From assembly GCA_029975745.1 (NCBI GenBank), contig JARKOL010000396.1, positions 1-45,983 of the forward strand: 45,983 bases of DNA, given 5' to 3'. Shown here piece after piece: positions 9,047 to 18,431 of the stretch. The stretch is from Myxococcota bacterium. GTDB lineage: Bacteria > Myxococcota_A > UBA9042 > DTJE01. Position 1 is the stretch's first letter. The number at the start of each line of letters is the position of its first letter. The notes under the pieces were generated by a model. That model made no database searches, was not told the DNA's origin, and saw only the letters and a program-made list of their open reading frames with translations. The translations under genes and the position numbers were made by a program.

Positions 9047-11992
9047 TCAGTCGCTGGGGGGCACCGAGATCTCGCCGGTCCCCCGAGTGGACCGCGCCTC
9101 CAGGATCCGCTGGATCTCGGCCAGCAGTTCCCGGGGCGAGAACGGCTTGCCCAGCAGGCGCACCCCCGGCGGCAGGACGGTCTGGCGGTCCAGCACGTCC
9201 TTCGGGTAGCCCGACACGAACAGAATGCGCATCTCGGGGCGCTGCTCCATCAGAGCCTTGGCCAACTGAGGACCGCTCATTCCCGGCATGACCACGTCGG
9301 ACACCAGCAGATCGATGGGGCCCGCGTGCGCCAGCCCGATCCGACAGGCCTCCCGAGGGTCCGACGAGGCCAGCGTGTGGTAGCCGGCCGCCTCGATCAC
9401 GCCGGACATCAGCGAGAACAGGCTGGCGTCATCCTCGACGAACATCACGGTCGCCGGCTCGCTGCGCCGGGGCGGCGGGGGCACCGTCTCGATCTCCTGC
9501 GTCGTGTGCTCGTACACCCGGGGCAGCAGCACCTTGAACGTCGCCCCGCGCCCGACCTCGCTTTCGACGGTGATGTGCCCCCCGCTCTGGCGCACGATGC
9601 CATAGACGATCGACAATCCCAGGCCCGACCCCTGGCCTTCGCCCTTGGTCGTGAAGAAGGGCTCGAACATCCGCCGCTGCGTTTCCTCGGGGATCCCGAT
9701 GCCCGTGTCCTGGAAGGCCATCATCACATGCGGCCCGACCGAAGCGCCCACGTGGCGACGCACGTAGTCTTCGTCCAGGACGATGTTGCGCGTCCGGATC
9801 GTCAGCCGCCCTCCCCCCGCCATGGCGTCCCGGGCGTTGACCGCGATGTTCGCGATCACCTGCTCGATCTGGGACCGATCCACCCGCACGTTGCCCAGGT
9901 TGTTGGCCGCCTCGACCTCGATGCGGACGTCCTCGCCGATCATCAGGGACAGCGCGCCGGCCATGTCCTGGATCACCCGGTTCAGGTTCACCACCGCCAG
10001 ACGCCGCACCTGCTTCCTTCCGAAGGCCAGAAGCTTCCCCGTCAGGCCCGAGGCCCGCTCGGTCGCCCGCACGACCTCGTTCAGCAGCGCGATGCCGCGT
10101 TCGCCCAGCGGTTCCTGCTGGAGCAGTTCGCAATACCCGCGCACGACCGTCAATTGATTGTTGAAGTCGTGGGCGATGCCCCCGGCCAGTTGGCCGACGA
10201 CCTCCATCTTCTGGGACTGCTGGAGCTGCGCCTCCAGGGACAGCCGTTCCTGGTCCTCCTGCCGCCGCTTCGTGTCATCGACGATGGTTCCGATGACCCG
10301 AGCCGGAGCCCCATTCGAGCCACGGCCGACCATCTTGCCCCGCAGGTTGACCCAGCGCTCCTGGCCATCCCGGGCGCGCAACCGCAACGACGTCTGGAAC
10401 AGGGGCGACCGCCCCTGGGCATAGTCCTCGAAATCCCGGAGCATGGCGGCCATGTCCTCCGGATGGACCCAGTCGCGCCAGGGCATCGTCCCCGAACCGA
10501 AATCCCCCGGGCCGTACCCCAGGATCTCCATGAAACGCGGCGAGGCATCCAGCCGATCCGTGGCCACGTCGTAGTCCCAGACGCCCTCGCCCGCGCCCTC
10601 CAGCGCGAACTTCCAGCGTTCCTCGCTGTCCTGAAGCGCCCGTTCCCACCGACGAATGTCGGTGATGTCCGTGAAGGTAATCAGGATGCAACGCTCGCCG
10701 CCCAGATCGATCAGGTCGGCGTTGAGCAGGGCGATGAACGAATCCCCGGTTCGGGTCCGCACGGTGATCTCGAGGTTGCTGGCACGCCCCTCGAGCGTCA
10801 GGGCCTCCACAAGCCGTTGCCGGTTCTGGGGGTTTTCGTACAGCCCCAGTTCGATCGCGTTGCGCCCCTGGGCCTCCTCGCGAGAGAAGCCGAACTTTCG
10901 AGTCCAGGCCTGGTTGACGTCGATGTGCCGACCATCCTCCAGCCGCGAAATCGCCATCATCGTCGGACTGGACCAGAACGCGGTGGCGAACTTGTGCTCG
11001 GAGGAACGAAGCGCGTCCTCGACCCGCCGCCGTTCCCCCAGTTCCGTCGCCAGTTCCCGTGCCTGGCGCCGAGTCTGACGCACCAGCCCGATCGTGATCA
11101 GCAGGCCGATCCCCAGCAGCAGCGCGATCCCCGTCAACACCCCGGACAGGTAGCGCTCCAGGAACAGGAACAGGCGCCGAGGCGGGTCGGGCTCCATCAG
11201 CCATTTCCGTTCGATGGCCTCCATTTCGCCGCTGGCCTTCAGATGCGCCATGCCTCGGTTCAGCATCTCGAGCAGTTCCGGACGGCCCTTGGCCACCACC
11301 AGGCCATAGGAGCGCGGCAGCAGGGGCGGCCCCGAAGGCACCAGATTGTCGTGGCGGTACCTGTCGAACGGCTGCCGGGCGGGGATCCGGGTGATCAGAC
11401 CGACATCGCCCCGGCCCCGCGCCAGTTCCGCCAGGACCATGGGTTCGCTTTCCACGCCGATGACCGCGGCGGCGCGCCCCCACTCCTCCAGGAACTCCTG
11501 GGTGTAGGCCTTGTCCTGGACCAGGATCCGCAGCCCCGCCAGGTCGTCCAGCGAACGGATCTCGCGTTCGTCCCGGCGGACCCAGGCCTGGTCCCACACG
11601 ATGGCGTAGGGCTCGACGAAATCCACCCGACGCGCGCGGCTTTCCGAGTGGTACATATCGGAGACGTCAAGGGTGCCATCGACCTCGAGTCCCTGACGCA
11701 TTGCGGCCCAGGGCCCCAGTCGGAACCGGACCTGGAACCCCATCTCGCGCCCCAGCGCGCGCATCAGGTCGATGTTCAGGCCGTGGGCGTCGCCGGACTC
11801 GTCCAGCCACTCGAAGGGGTAGAAGTCGTGGTCGCTGCCGAATACCACGACGGGCTCGTCGCCGACCGCGGTGCCCGGCCCGGCGTCGTCCGCGCGGGAC
11901 TCGGGCAACAGGCACGTCGCGACCACAAGGACCAGTCCGGCCGCGAATTTCGCCAGATTGGGCAGTCCGAACATCGGCCAACCCCGCCGCAA
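9047..11992 (-). CDS. Hybrid sensor histidine kinase: SBP_bac_3-like periplasmic domain, TM, PAS, PAS, HisKA/HATPase, C-terminal REC
   Basis: Signal peptide; [21 protein letters not shown] solute-binding start; [22 protein letters not shown]-box; [34 protein letters not shown]...[13 protein letters not shown] receiver. Confidence 0.93.
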   Translation of the reverse strand: MRRGWPMFGLPNLAKFAAGLVLVVATCLLPESRADDAGPGTAVGDEPVVVFGSDHDFYPFEWLDESGDAHGLNIDLMRALGREMGFQVRFRLGPWAAMRQGLEVDGTLDVSDMYHSESRARRVDFVEPYAIVWDQAWVRRDEREIRSLDDLAGLRILVQDKAYTQEFLEEWGRAAAVIGVESEPMVLAELARGRGDVGLITRIPARQPFDRYRHDNLVPSGPPLLPRSYGLVVAKGRPELLEMLNRGMAHLKASGEMEAIERKWLMEPDPPRRLFLFLERYLSGVLTGIALLLGIGLLITIGLVRQTRRQARELATELGERRRVEDALRSSEHKFATAFWSSPTMMAISRLEDGRHIDVNQAWTRKFGFSREEAQGRNAIELGLYENPQNRQRLVEALTLEGRASNLEITVRTRTGDSFIALLNADLIDLGGERCILITFTDITDIRRWERALQDSEERWKFALEGAGEGVWDYDVATDRLDASPRFMEILGYGPGDFGSGTMPWRDWVHPEDMAAMLRDFEDYAQGRSPLFQTSLRLRARDGQERWVNLRGKMVGRGSNGAPARVIGTIVDDTKRRQEDQERLSLEAQLQQSQKMEVVGQLAGGIAHDFNNQLTVVRGYCELLQQEPLGERGIALLNEVVRATERASGLTGKLLAFGRKQVRRLAVVNLNRVIQDMAGALSLMIGEDVRIEVEAANNLGNVRVDRSQIEQVIANIAVNARDAMAGGGRLTIRTRNIVLDEDYVRRHVGASVGPHVMMAFQDTGIGIPEETQRRMFEPFFTTKGEGQGSGLGLSIVYGIVRQSGGHITVESEVGRGATFKVLLPRVYEHTTQEIETVPPPPRRSEPATVMFVEDDASLFSLMSGVIEAAGYHTLASSDPREACRIGLAHAGPIDLLVSDVVMPGMSGPQLAKALMEQRPEMRILFVSGYPKDVLDRQTVLPPGVRLLGKPFSPRELLAEIQRILEARSTRGTGEISVPPSD

Positions 11993-12094
11993 ACGCCAGG
12001 ACCCTGAAGTGACGAGCGCAGCATAGCGCGAACGAACCCCGGCGAAAAGGGGCGGAGGGGCCCTCGGCGGGAGGAATGATTCCTGGACGATACT

Positions 12095-14842
12095 TCAGTC
12101 CAGGGTGGCCGGAGGAGCCAGGACGTCGTCCGGGTCCAACTGCTGCTTCAGGACGTCGGAGGCTTCCGCCAGAGGCCCCTGGTGCCCGCCCCCCTGGAAC
12201 AGCGCGACCAGATCGTCCGGAACCCGATGAATGTCCTCTCGCAGCAACACCCGCACCGTCGCGCCGTGGATCCCGAAGTGCGTCACGTGGACCTCGGGGC
12301 ACTCGGGAGACTGTTCCGCGCCGAAGCGACGCGCCAGGGCCATGACGCGGTCCATGGGCAGGAAGCACTCGTGGGAGGGGAAGCGCTTGGGCGGCGGCAG
12401 CAGCCGGTCCTCGGTGCGAATCGGTTCGGGATCCATGCCCAGGGGTTCCATCACGTCCCGGATCACCGCCAGCCCCCGACTGACGTGTCGCCGGGAACCG
12501 CCCATCTGCAGAACCACGCGAACCCGACGGCGGTTGCCCTTGGAGGACGGCGAGCGCAACACCATCAGCACCCATTCGGGCAGCACGTCCCGCGCCAGCA
12601 CCGTCCGGATGGCGGACATCGCGATTTCCGGGTCCTGGGTGCCGAACGCAACCGCCTCGCGCACGGCGGGCCACGGGAACACCCGAAAGCATGCGGCGGT
12701 GACGATACCATACCGCCCCCGGGCACCGATGAAGCAGTGCATCAGGTCCGGACCGGCGGACCGACGGGGCGCCGCGCGGGCGGAAAACGAGGTGCCATCC
12801 CCCAGGATCGCGGACAGGCCGATGCAGTTGTCGTGGACGGTGCCGTAGAGCGGACTGCCCGCCCAGGGGGACGCGGACGCCAGGTAGTCCCCCACGGACA
12901 GCGACAGCAGACGCCGCGGCACGAACCCCAGCGTGAACCCCTTTTCCCGCAGGAAGTTTTCCAGATGCACCATGGACATGCCCGTCTGGACCGTCACGGT
13001 GCCCGAAACCGGATCCATGTCGATGATCCGGTCCAGCAGGTCCAGGCGAATCGCCAGATCGCCCGAGGCGGGATCGCGGGGACGCCGCCGAACAATGGCC
13101 AGATCTCCAGCCTGGCTGAAGACCCGGCGCCCCGATCGCCTGGCGATGCGAAGCAGTTCCGAGATCTCCTCGGGAACCTCGGGCGTCACGATGGCGCCGT
13201 CCGCCACGCGATGGTCCCAGGCCAGCAGGGCATCCGGACGCACGCCGGTCGCCGGCATGTCGTCCTCGCCCTGGGGAACGGCCGGAACCGTCGTCGGATA
13301 CAGCTTCTGCGGATTCATGCGGAAGCCCGGATCCAGCGCCTGGCGCAGCGCCCAGAACAGGCGGCTGCCGCCCCGGAATTCCTGGTCGGTGAAGTCGCGC
13401 TTCGCCAGCCCGATCCCGCTGCCATGCGCCACGGTCGCCCCGGCCTTCATGGCGGCGCCGATGACTCGCGGCAGCGCCCAGTCGTACAGGTCCAGGGACC
13501 GGTCGGGCGTGCCCGCCATCCCCAGCAGGCGGAAGTGGCAGACGGCCCCTTCGCGGTAGGCGTTCGTGAAGAAGGCGGGCATCAGGACCCGGTGGCCCGC
13601 CGCCGCCCGAGCCTTCTGGTGGATCCGGGACAGGTCGCGCCACAGCCCGGTTACCGCCACCGTTTCGACGAAGCCGCCCGCCCCGAAGACCGGGGCGTCG
13701 TAGGGAAGCGGGTGCAGACGACGCCGGTACCAGTGTTCGCCGGGCTCCGGCCCCAGATCCAGCCCCGTCGCGCGGCCGATCAGGTCCCTGGCCTCGGCCA
13801 GGTCGTCGCGCGTCCGGTCCTCGTCCCCTTCGAAGCCGACGAAGAGCAGCGATGCCAGCGGCATCTGATCCAGCACCGTTCTGGCCGCCAGGGGATGCGC
13901 CAGCATCTGCCGCAACACCGGCCAGAGCATGGACTCCGCCAGCCCGCCCAGGTCCAGGTGGAGCAGGCGCCGCAGCATCTCGAGCGTCCGGGCGACTTCG
14001 AGGGATGTCGCCGAACCTCCGCTGCCGAAGTAGCTGACCAGCGTGTCGAAGGGGTCCATCAGCCGCAGCGCGGACGGCACCAGGCCATGCTGCATCACCC
14101 GGCGCATCGCCTCGAGCCCCATGTCCATTTCCATGAAGCGGAAGGCCCAGAAGCGTCGGGTCTGGGGCGCCGGTCGCACGCGCAGTCGAAGGCGCGCGAT
14201 GACGCCCAGCATCCCCTCGGACCCCAGGAAGAACTGCCGGAAGTCCGGCCCGCCGAACTCGCGGGTGGTCGAGTCGATGGTGACCAGCGTGCCGTCCGGA
14301 AGCACGACGTCCAGGGCCACCACCATGTCCTCGAACGCCCCGTACCGGGCCGAAAACCATCCTGCGGCGCGCGTCGCCGCCCAGCCGCCCACCGTGCCGG
14401 CTCCCGGCCACATCGGGCAGTGGCCCAGCGTGTAGCCGCGAGCGGACAGCGCGTCCTCGAGGACCGCGCCCGGCGTGCCGGCCTCGACCAGCACCGACAT
14501 CGACAGGTCGTCCACGTGGAGCACCCGGTCCAGGCGCGACAGGTCCAGGGACACGCCCCCCTCGACGGCGACCGTGCCACCGCAAATCCCCGTCCCCCCG
14601 CCGAAAGGCACGACCGGCACCTCGGCATCCCGGCAGGCCCCCATCACCGCGGCAAGCGTGGCCACGTCCGCGGGCCGAACCACGACGTCCGGCAACCCGC
14701 TGGGAGGCGCCGATGTGGCCCGAACCAGGCGGGACCGAGCCCACTGGTCGCCGGCATGACGGGCACGGTCCTGGAAGCGCGTCGAAACGGCGTCCACACC
14801 GGCCAGATCCCGCAAGCGATCAAGAAAGGCGGTGTCCGACAT
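12095..14842 (-). CDS. FAD-binding oxidoreductase with two tandem FAD-linked oxidase (PCMH-like) modules
   Basis: First module VVPFGGGTGICGGTVAVEGGVSLDLSRLDRVLHVDD...; second module LAIRLDLLDRIIDMDPVSGTVTVQTGMSMVHLENFLREKGFTLGFVPRRLLSLSVGDYLA. Confidence 0.88.
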   Translation of the reverse strand: MSDTAFLDRLRDLAGVDAVSTRFQDRARHAGDQWARSRLVRATSAPPSGLPDVVVRPADVATLAAVMGACRDAEVPVVPFGGGTGICGGTVAVEGGVSLDLSRLDRVLHVDDLSMSVLVEAGTPGAVLEDALSARGYTLGHCPMWPGAGTVGGWAATRAAGWFSARYGAFEDMVVALDVVLPDGTLVTIDSTTREFGGPDFRQFFLGSEGMLGVIARLRLRVRPAPQTRRFWAFRFMEMDMGLEAMRRVMQHGLVPSALRLMDPFDTLVSYFGSGGSATSLEVARTLEMLRRLLHLDLGGLAESMLWPVLRQMLAHPLAARTVLDQMPLASLLFVGFEGDEDRTRDDLAEARDLIGRATGLDLGPEPGEHWYRRRLHPLPYDAPVFGAGGFVETVAVTGLWRDLSRIHQKARAAAGHRVLMPAFFTNAYREGAVCHFRLLGMAGTPDRSLDLYDWALPRVIGAAMKAGATVAHGSGIGLAKRDFTDQEFRGGSRLFWALRQALDPGFRMNPQKLYPTTVPAVPQGEDDMPATGVRPDALLAWDHRVADGAIVTPEVPEEISELLRIARRSGRRVFSQAGDLAIVRRRPRDPASGDLAIRLDLLDRIIDMDPVSGTVTVQTGMSMVHLENFLREKGFTLGFVPRRLLSLSVGDYLASASPWAGSPLYGTVHDNCIGLSAILGDGTSFSARAAPRRSAGPDLMHCFIGARGRYGIVTAACFRVFPWPAVREAVAFGTQDPEIAMSAIRTVLARDVLPEWVLMVLRSPSSKGNRRRVRVVLQMGGSRRHVSRGLAVIRDVMEPLGMDPEPIRTEDRLLPPPKRFPSHECFLPMDRVMALARRFGAEQSPECPEVHVTHFGIHGATVRVLLREDIHRVPDDLVALFQGGGHQGPLAEASDVLKQQLDPDDVLAPPATLD

Positions 14843-14974
14843 CGCGTCTTGTCCCTCGAACGACAGGATTGTCAGTCTAGCACGCGTCGGCATGGGACCG
14901 AACCCCCTTCGGACGTTGCCGCGGGGCATCCTGAGCGCCGATCCACAAAGGATCATTCCCGCGCAAATCGACCC

Positions 14975-14991
14975 TTGACGCGCCGTGTCAA
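14975..14991. promoter_or_regulatory. Dyad operator-like sequence upstream of the PlsC-hydrolase fusion gene
   Basis: TTGACGCG-C-CGTGTCAA: 8-bp arms with one mismatch, 60 bp upstream of the start codon. Confidence 0.45.
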
Positions 14992-15050
14992 AAACCCGAA
15001 AGTACCGTGCGGCGGGGCGATATCCCCTCGGCCTGACAGGAGGATGCTGA

Positions 15051-16634
15051 ATGGAACGCTACGAACTGATGAACAAGGCGCTGATGCCGGTGGACATGCT
15101 CGTGGGATCCGGAGTGGACGTGCTGAAGCGGCACGGCCTGTACGACCCGATGAAGGACAAGCTCGCCAACGCGATGAAGACGGTGCTGCGCATGCAGTTC
15201 GACGCGCAGTACAAGCTGGAGGTGCTGGGCGAGGAAAACATCCCGGCCACCGGGGGCTGCCTGATCGCGTCGAACCACCGCTCCTGGCTGGACGCCCAGA
15301 TCCTGGCCGCCGCCCCGAAGCGCCGCCTGTACTTCGTCGCCAAGGCGGACTTCAAGGAATGGCCGATGCTGCGCCGCCTGATCGACCTGACCGACTCGAT
15401 CTACGTGTCCCGCGGCGGCGACAGCAAGGCGCTGGACGAGATCGCCCAGGCCGTGACCAACGGCAAGGCCGTCGTGATCTTCCCGGAAGGCACGATCCCC
15501 GGCGAAGAAGACATCCCGCGCTGGGAAGCCGAGGATGACACCGGCCTGCTGCGCGGCCACAGCGGCGTGGTCCGCGTCGCGCTGGCGACCGGCGCCCCGA
15601 TCATCCCCGTGGGCCTGTCCGGCACCGGCCGGGCGTTCCCGCCGGAAGCCTACCCGCGGATGGAGCAGTTCCCGCTGCCGAAGCCGACCCCGATCACGGT
15701 CAACTTCGGCAAGCCGATCACGTTCAAGCGGCCCGCCAAGGACCCGACCCGCGAGGACCTGGCCAAGATGACCAAGAAGGTCATGCTGGCGATCAGCGGC
15801 CTGATGGACCACAGCCGCGAGTTCGAGCCCATCACCGTGCCGATCCAGCGCAAGACCGAGCCGTCGTCGCTGCCGCGCTACGCGTACACCCGCTCGCCGT
15901 CCAAGAAGGCCGGCAAGGCGCCGGTGGGCGTGCTGGTCCTGCACGGATTCACCTCGGACGTGCATTGCGTCGATGCGCTGGTCAAGCCGCTGGATGCCGC
16001 GGACCTGCCCTACCGCTTCCCGATCCTGCGCGGCCACGGCACCAAGTACCAGGACATGGAGGGCGTCACCGCCGCCGACTGGTACGAGGACGCCGAGAAC
16101 GCGCTGCTGGACCTGTACAAGGAAGTGGACAAGGTCATCGTGGTCGGCCTGTCGATGGGCGGCCTGGTTTCCCTGGAGCTGGCGGCGCGGCACCGTGACA
16201 AGGTGGCGGGCGTGGGCCTGGTGGCCGCGGCGCTTCGTTTCGCGGACCCGATGGCATTCATGACCCCGATGATCGCCAAGTTCATCAAGTTCTGGCCCAG
16301 CCCGAAGGCCTACAACGACGAATCGTTGGCCGAAAAGGAGAACCGGAACTACCCGAAGTTCGCGACGTCCGCGTTCGCGTCGCTGTGGGACTACTCGCAG
16401 CGCATGACGAACATGCTGTCGTTCGTGAAGGCGCCGATCGTCATCCTGCAGTCCCGCAAGGACCAGGTCGTGAACCCCCAGGCGGCCAAGATCATCCACG
16501 ACAAGGTTTCGTCGAAGGACAAGACCCTGGTGTGGTTCGAGCGCAGCGGCCACGAGATGCTGCTGGACCTGGAAGCCCCCCTGGCGACCGAGACCGTGAT
16601 GACGTTCGTCAAGCGGATTGCGGGCTCGCTGTAA
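15051..16634 (+). CDS. Bifunctional protein: PlsC-type acyltransferase fused to an alpha/beta-hydrolase (carboxylesterase/monoacylglycerol lipase-like)
   Basis: NHRSWLD and FPEGTIPGEE acyltransferase motifs; VLVLHGFTSD, GLSMGGLVSLELA, GHEMLLD hydrolase motifs; AGGAGG RBS. Confidence 0.93.
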   Translation: MERYELMNKALMPVDMLVGSGVDVLKRHGLYDPMKDKLANAMKTVLRMQFDAQYKLEVLGEENIPATGGCLIASNHRSWLDAQILAAAPKRRLYFVAKADFKEWPMLRRLIDLTDSIYVSRGGDSKALDEIAQAVTNGKAVVIFPEGTIPGEEDIPRWEAEDDTGLLRGHSGVVRVALATGAPIIPVGLSGTGRAFPPEAYPRMEQFPLPKPTPITVNFGKPITFKRPAKDPTREDLAKMTKKVMLAISGLMDHSREFEPITVPIQRKTEPSSLPRYAYTRSPSKKAGKAPVGVLVLHGFTSDVHCVDALVKPLDAADLPYRFPILRGHGTKYQDMEGVTAADWYEDAENALLDLYKEVDKVIVVGLSMGGLVSLELAARHRDKVAGVGLVAAALRFADPMAFMTPMIAKFIKFWPSPKAYNDESLAEKENRNYPKFATSAFASLWDYSQRMTNMLSFVKAPIVILQSRKDQVVNPQAAKIIHDKVSSKDKTLVWFERSGHEMLLDLEAPLATETVMTFVKRIAGSL

Positions 16635-16656
16635 GGCCTTTCGCTCCCTGCCCCTT

Positions 16657-17253
16657 CTAGCGATTCACCACCGGCAGCGGCGGATCGAACCCCACGCGGG
16701 TTCCCGGCCCGATTCCGTGGTCCCGAGCCGAGAACGCCGGCAGCTCGACGACGAACTGGGACGCCTCCGACACGCCGCGCAGGTCCAGCGTCAGGGGACG
16801 GGCGTTCTCCACCACGCCCACGACGACGCCGTCGGCACCGATGAAGATCATGTCCAGGGCGATGTAGGTGTTCTTCATCCAGAAGCCCTGGGGTTCGGGG
16901 TACGGGAACACGAAGACCATGCCGTGCCCCGGCGCCAGGCTCCGCCGGTTCATCAGTCCGGTGGCGCGGGCGTCGGGCGTGGCCGCGACCTCGCACAAGA
17001 AGGTCGAAACGCGCCCGTCCGGATTGGCAAACGACGCCCGGGACTGCGCGACCGACACGTCCTGCTTCGTCATCGTCGCCTCCCGCGCCGCAACGGACTC
17101 CTCACCGCGCTCCGACGCCCCCTCGCGGGGCGCCTTTGCCGCCTGGGCAGGCACCGGGTTCTCGGCCCGACAGTCGATCAGCCACGCCAGGCAGAGGGTC
17201 ACCGCAACCCCCACCGCACCAACCCGTCCCATTCGCATCGTTTCCGCCTCCAC
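16657..17253 (-). CDS. DUF192 family exported protein
   Basis: ARATGLMNRRSLAPGHGMVFVFPYPEPQGFWMKNTYIALDMIFIGADGVVV is typical DUF192; N-terminal signal peptide. Confidence 0.9.
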   Translation of the reverse strand: MEAETMRMGRVGAVGVAVTLCLAWLIDCRAENPVPAQAAKAPREGASERGEESVAAREATMTKQDVSVAQSRASFANPDGRVSTFLCEVAATPDARATGLMNRRSLAPGHGMVFVFPYPEPQGFWMKNTYIALDMIFIGADGVVVGVVENARPLTLDLRGVSEASQFVVELPAFSARDHGIGPGTRVGFDPPLPVVNR

Positions 17254-17475
17254 GCGCGGCGACCCGGCCGCCCGGCCGCCCTCGCCTCCTCGGCCACCCC
17301 AGCCGCGGCTCCGGCGATCGACCGGTGCCGTGCCTCGGACCGGGGCCGCCCCATTCTACCGCCGTTCCGGGCGGGGGGGCCCCTTGCAAGATTTCAAAGC
17401 CGGTCCCGATTTGCCCGCAGGTCGCGGGTGTTCTACAATCCCGCAGACCGGGTGGAATCCCGAGGAGGAACGACC

Positions 17476-17814
17476 TTGGAGCACACATCTCCTGCGCAGT
17501 TCTTTCGCGACACGCTGCCCGAACGTCTGGCGCGAAACCCCGATCGCGCCAGGAAGATTGGTGGCGTCTTCGAGTTCGTCATCGAGGGCGACGGAGGCGG
17601 CGTCTGGACGCTGGACACCCAGGCCCCCCAGGTGCAGGAGGGCCCGGCCGTGAAGATGAACTGCCGAATCCGTATCGGGGCCGCGGACTTCCTGGAATTG
17701 CTGGCAGGCCGCCTGAACGAGATGGCCGCGTTTTCGGCGCGCAAGCTGAAGGTCGAAGGCAACATCGCGTTGTCCCTGAAGCTGCGCGACCTTCTGGGTG
17801 CGGCCGGCTGGTAG
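17476..17814 (+). CDS. SCP2 sterol-binding domain protein
   Basis: SCP2-like ...KMNCRIRIGAADFLELLAGRLNEMAAFSARKLKVEGNIALSLKLRDLL; probable TTG start after GAGGAGG. Confidence 0.82.
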   Translation: MEHTSPAQFFRDTLPERLARNPDRARKIGGVFEFVIEGDGGGVWTLDTQAPQVQEGPAVKMNCRIRIGAADFLELLAGRLNEMAAFSARKLKVEGNIALSLKLRDLLGAAGW

Positions 17815-17851
17815 CTCGTCCCCCGTTTGCCGTTTGCCGACCACGCAACTC

Positions 17852-18002
17852 GACTCATTTCGATACAGTCTCGATTTTGGACGTACCATATTGATACACG
17901 CATCAGGAATCGCGTCATTTCCCGGGCTGTTCGCCCTCCGACACCCTCGACGGACGCGCATTCGGCACTCGCTCCCCCCGCCCACCTGTATCACATCGAG
18001 AC
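17852..18002. promoter_or_regulatory. Candidate enhancer region: three copies of a GNNNC-N5-GATACA motif
   Basis: GACTC-ATTTC-GATACA (17852-17867,+), GTACC-ATATT-GATACA (17883-17898,+), TGTATC-ACATC-GAGAC (17987-18002, inverted). Confidence 0.55.
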
Positions 18003-18058
18003 ACCTCTCCGAAGCGCCATTTCACGACTTTCTTCACATTTTCAGCCTATTACGAATT

Positions 18059-18074
18059 TGGCACGCATCCTGCT
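18059..18074 (+). promoter_or_regulatory. Sigma54-type -24/-12 promoter
   Basis: TGGCACGCATCCTGCT against consensus TGGCACG-N4-TTGCW: one mismatch, with correct GG-N10-GC spacing. Confidence 0.75.
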
Positions 18075-18084
18075 AACAGATCTG

Positions 18085-18185
18085 TGTGCGTGTGATGAGG
18101 TTGACTCCCCAAACCTCCTTTTCTTTCATTACCCCCTTTAGTCTCTGGCCGGCCCTTCGGGGCCGGCCAGAGATGCACTTCTTTG
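18085..18185 (+). ncRNA. Putative sigma54-dependent small RNA (~90-100 nt)
   Basis: Starts ~12 nt after the -12 GC. 5' hairpin GAGGTT-GACTCCCCA-AACCTC (18097-18117) with a C-rich loop, then CTCCTTTTCTTTCATTACCCCC, then a strong UUCG hairpin. No credible ORF. Confidence 0.55.
18142..18173. terminator. Perfect 14-bp hairpin with UUCG tetraloop (terminator/stabiliser)
   Basis: TCTCTGGCCGGCCC-TTCG-GGGCCGGCCAGAGA; followed by TGCACTTCTTT, a weak U-tract. Confidence 0.75.
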
Positions 18186-18382
18186 ACACCTCGCGGGCCG
18201 AACGATCTTCGGCTCGTTGACTGATTCGCTCGGGGCCCGGGCCGTTCCCAACGATTCGAACATGATTTCGGAGGTCGATGGATGCGGCGCGACTGTGGAA
18301 CACCTCCGGCACACGGCCCGACCCCGCGCATTTTCGCAAGACACCCCTCAGCCCCGAATCTACCGCCTTGATTGTACCGGCA

Positions 18383-18398
18383 GTACCATTCTGATACA
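18383..18398 (+). promoter_or_regulatory. Fourth copy of the GTACC-N5-GATACA site, just upstream of the response-regulator gene
   Basis: GTACCATTCTGATACA; 14/16 identical to 17883-17898. Confidence 0.55.
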
Positions 18399-18431
18399 TT
18401 CCAGGGAACGGTGCCCCTTGGGAGGCGCTCC

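Noticed and set aside
12182-15538. 1118-aa plus-strand ORF opposite the FAD oxidase
   Set aside because: Same codon-bias artefact; no recognisable motifs and it overlaps a clear minus-strand enzyme.
17827-18141. Small ORFs (e.g. 104 aa at 17827-18141) in the AT-rich gap
   Set aside because: No ribosome-binding site or domain, atypical composition, and they overlap the sigma54 promoter and predicted sRNA.
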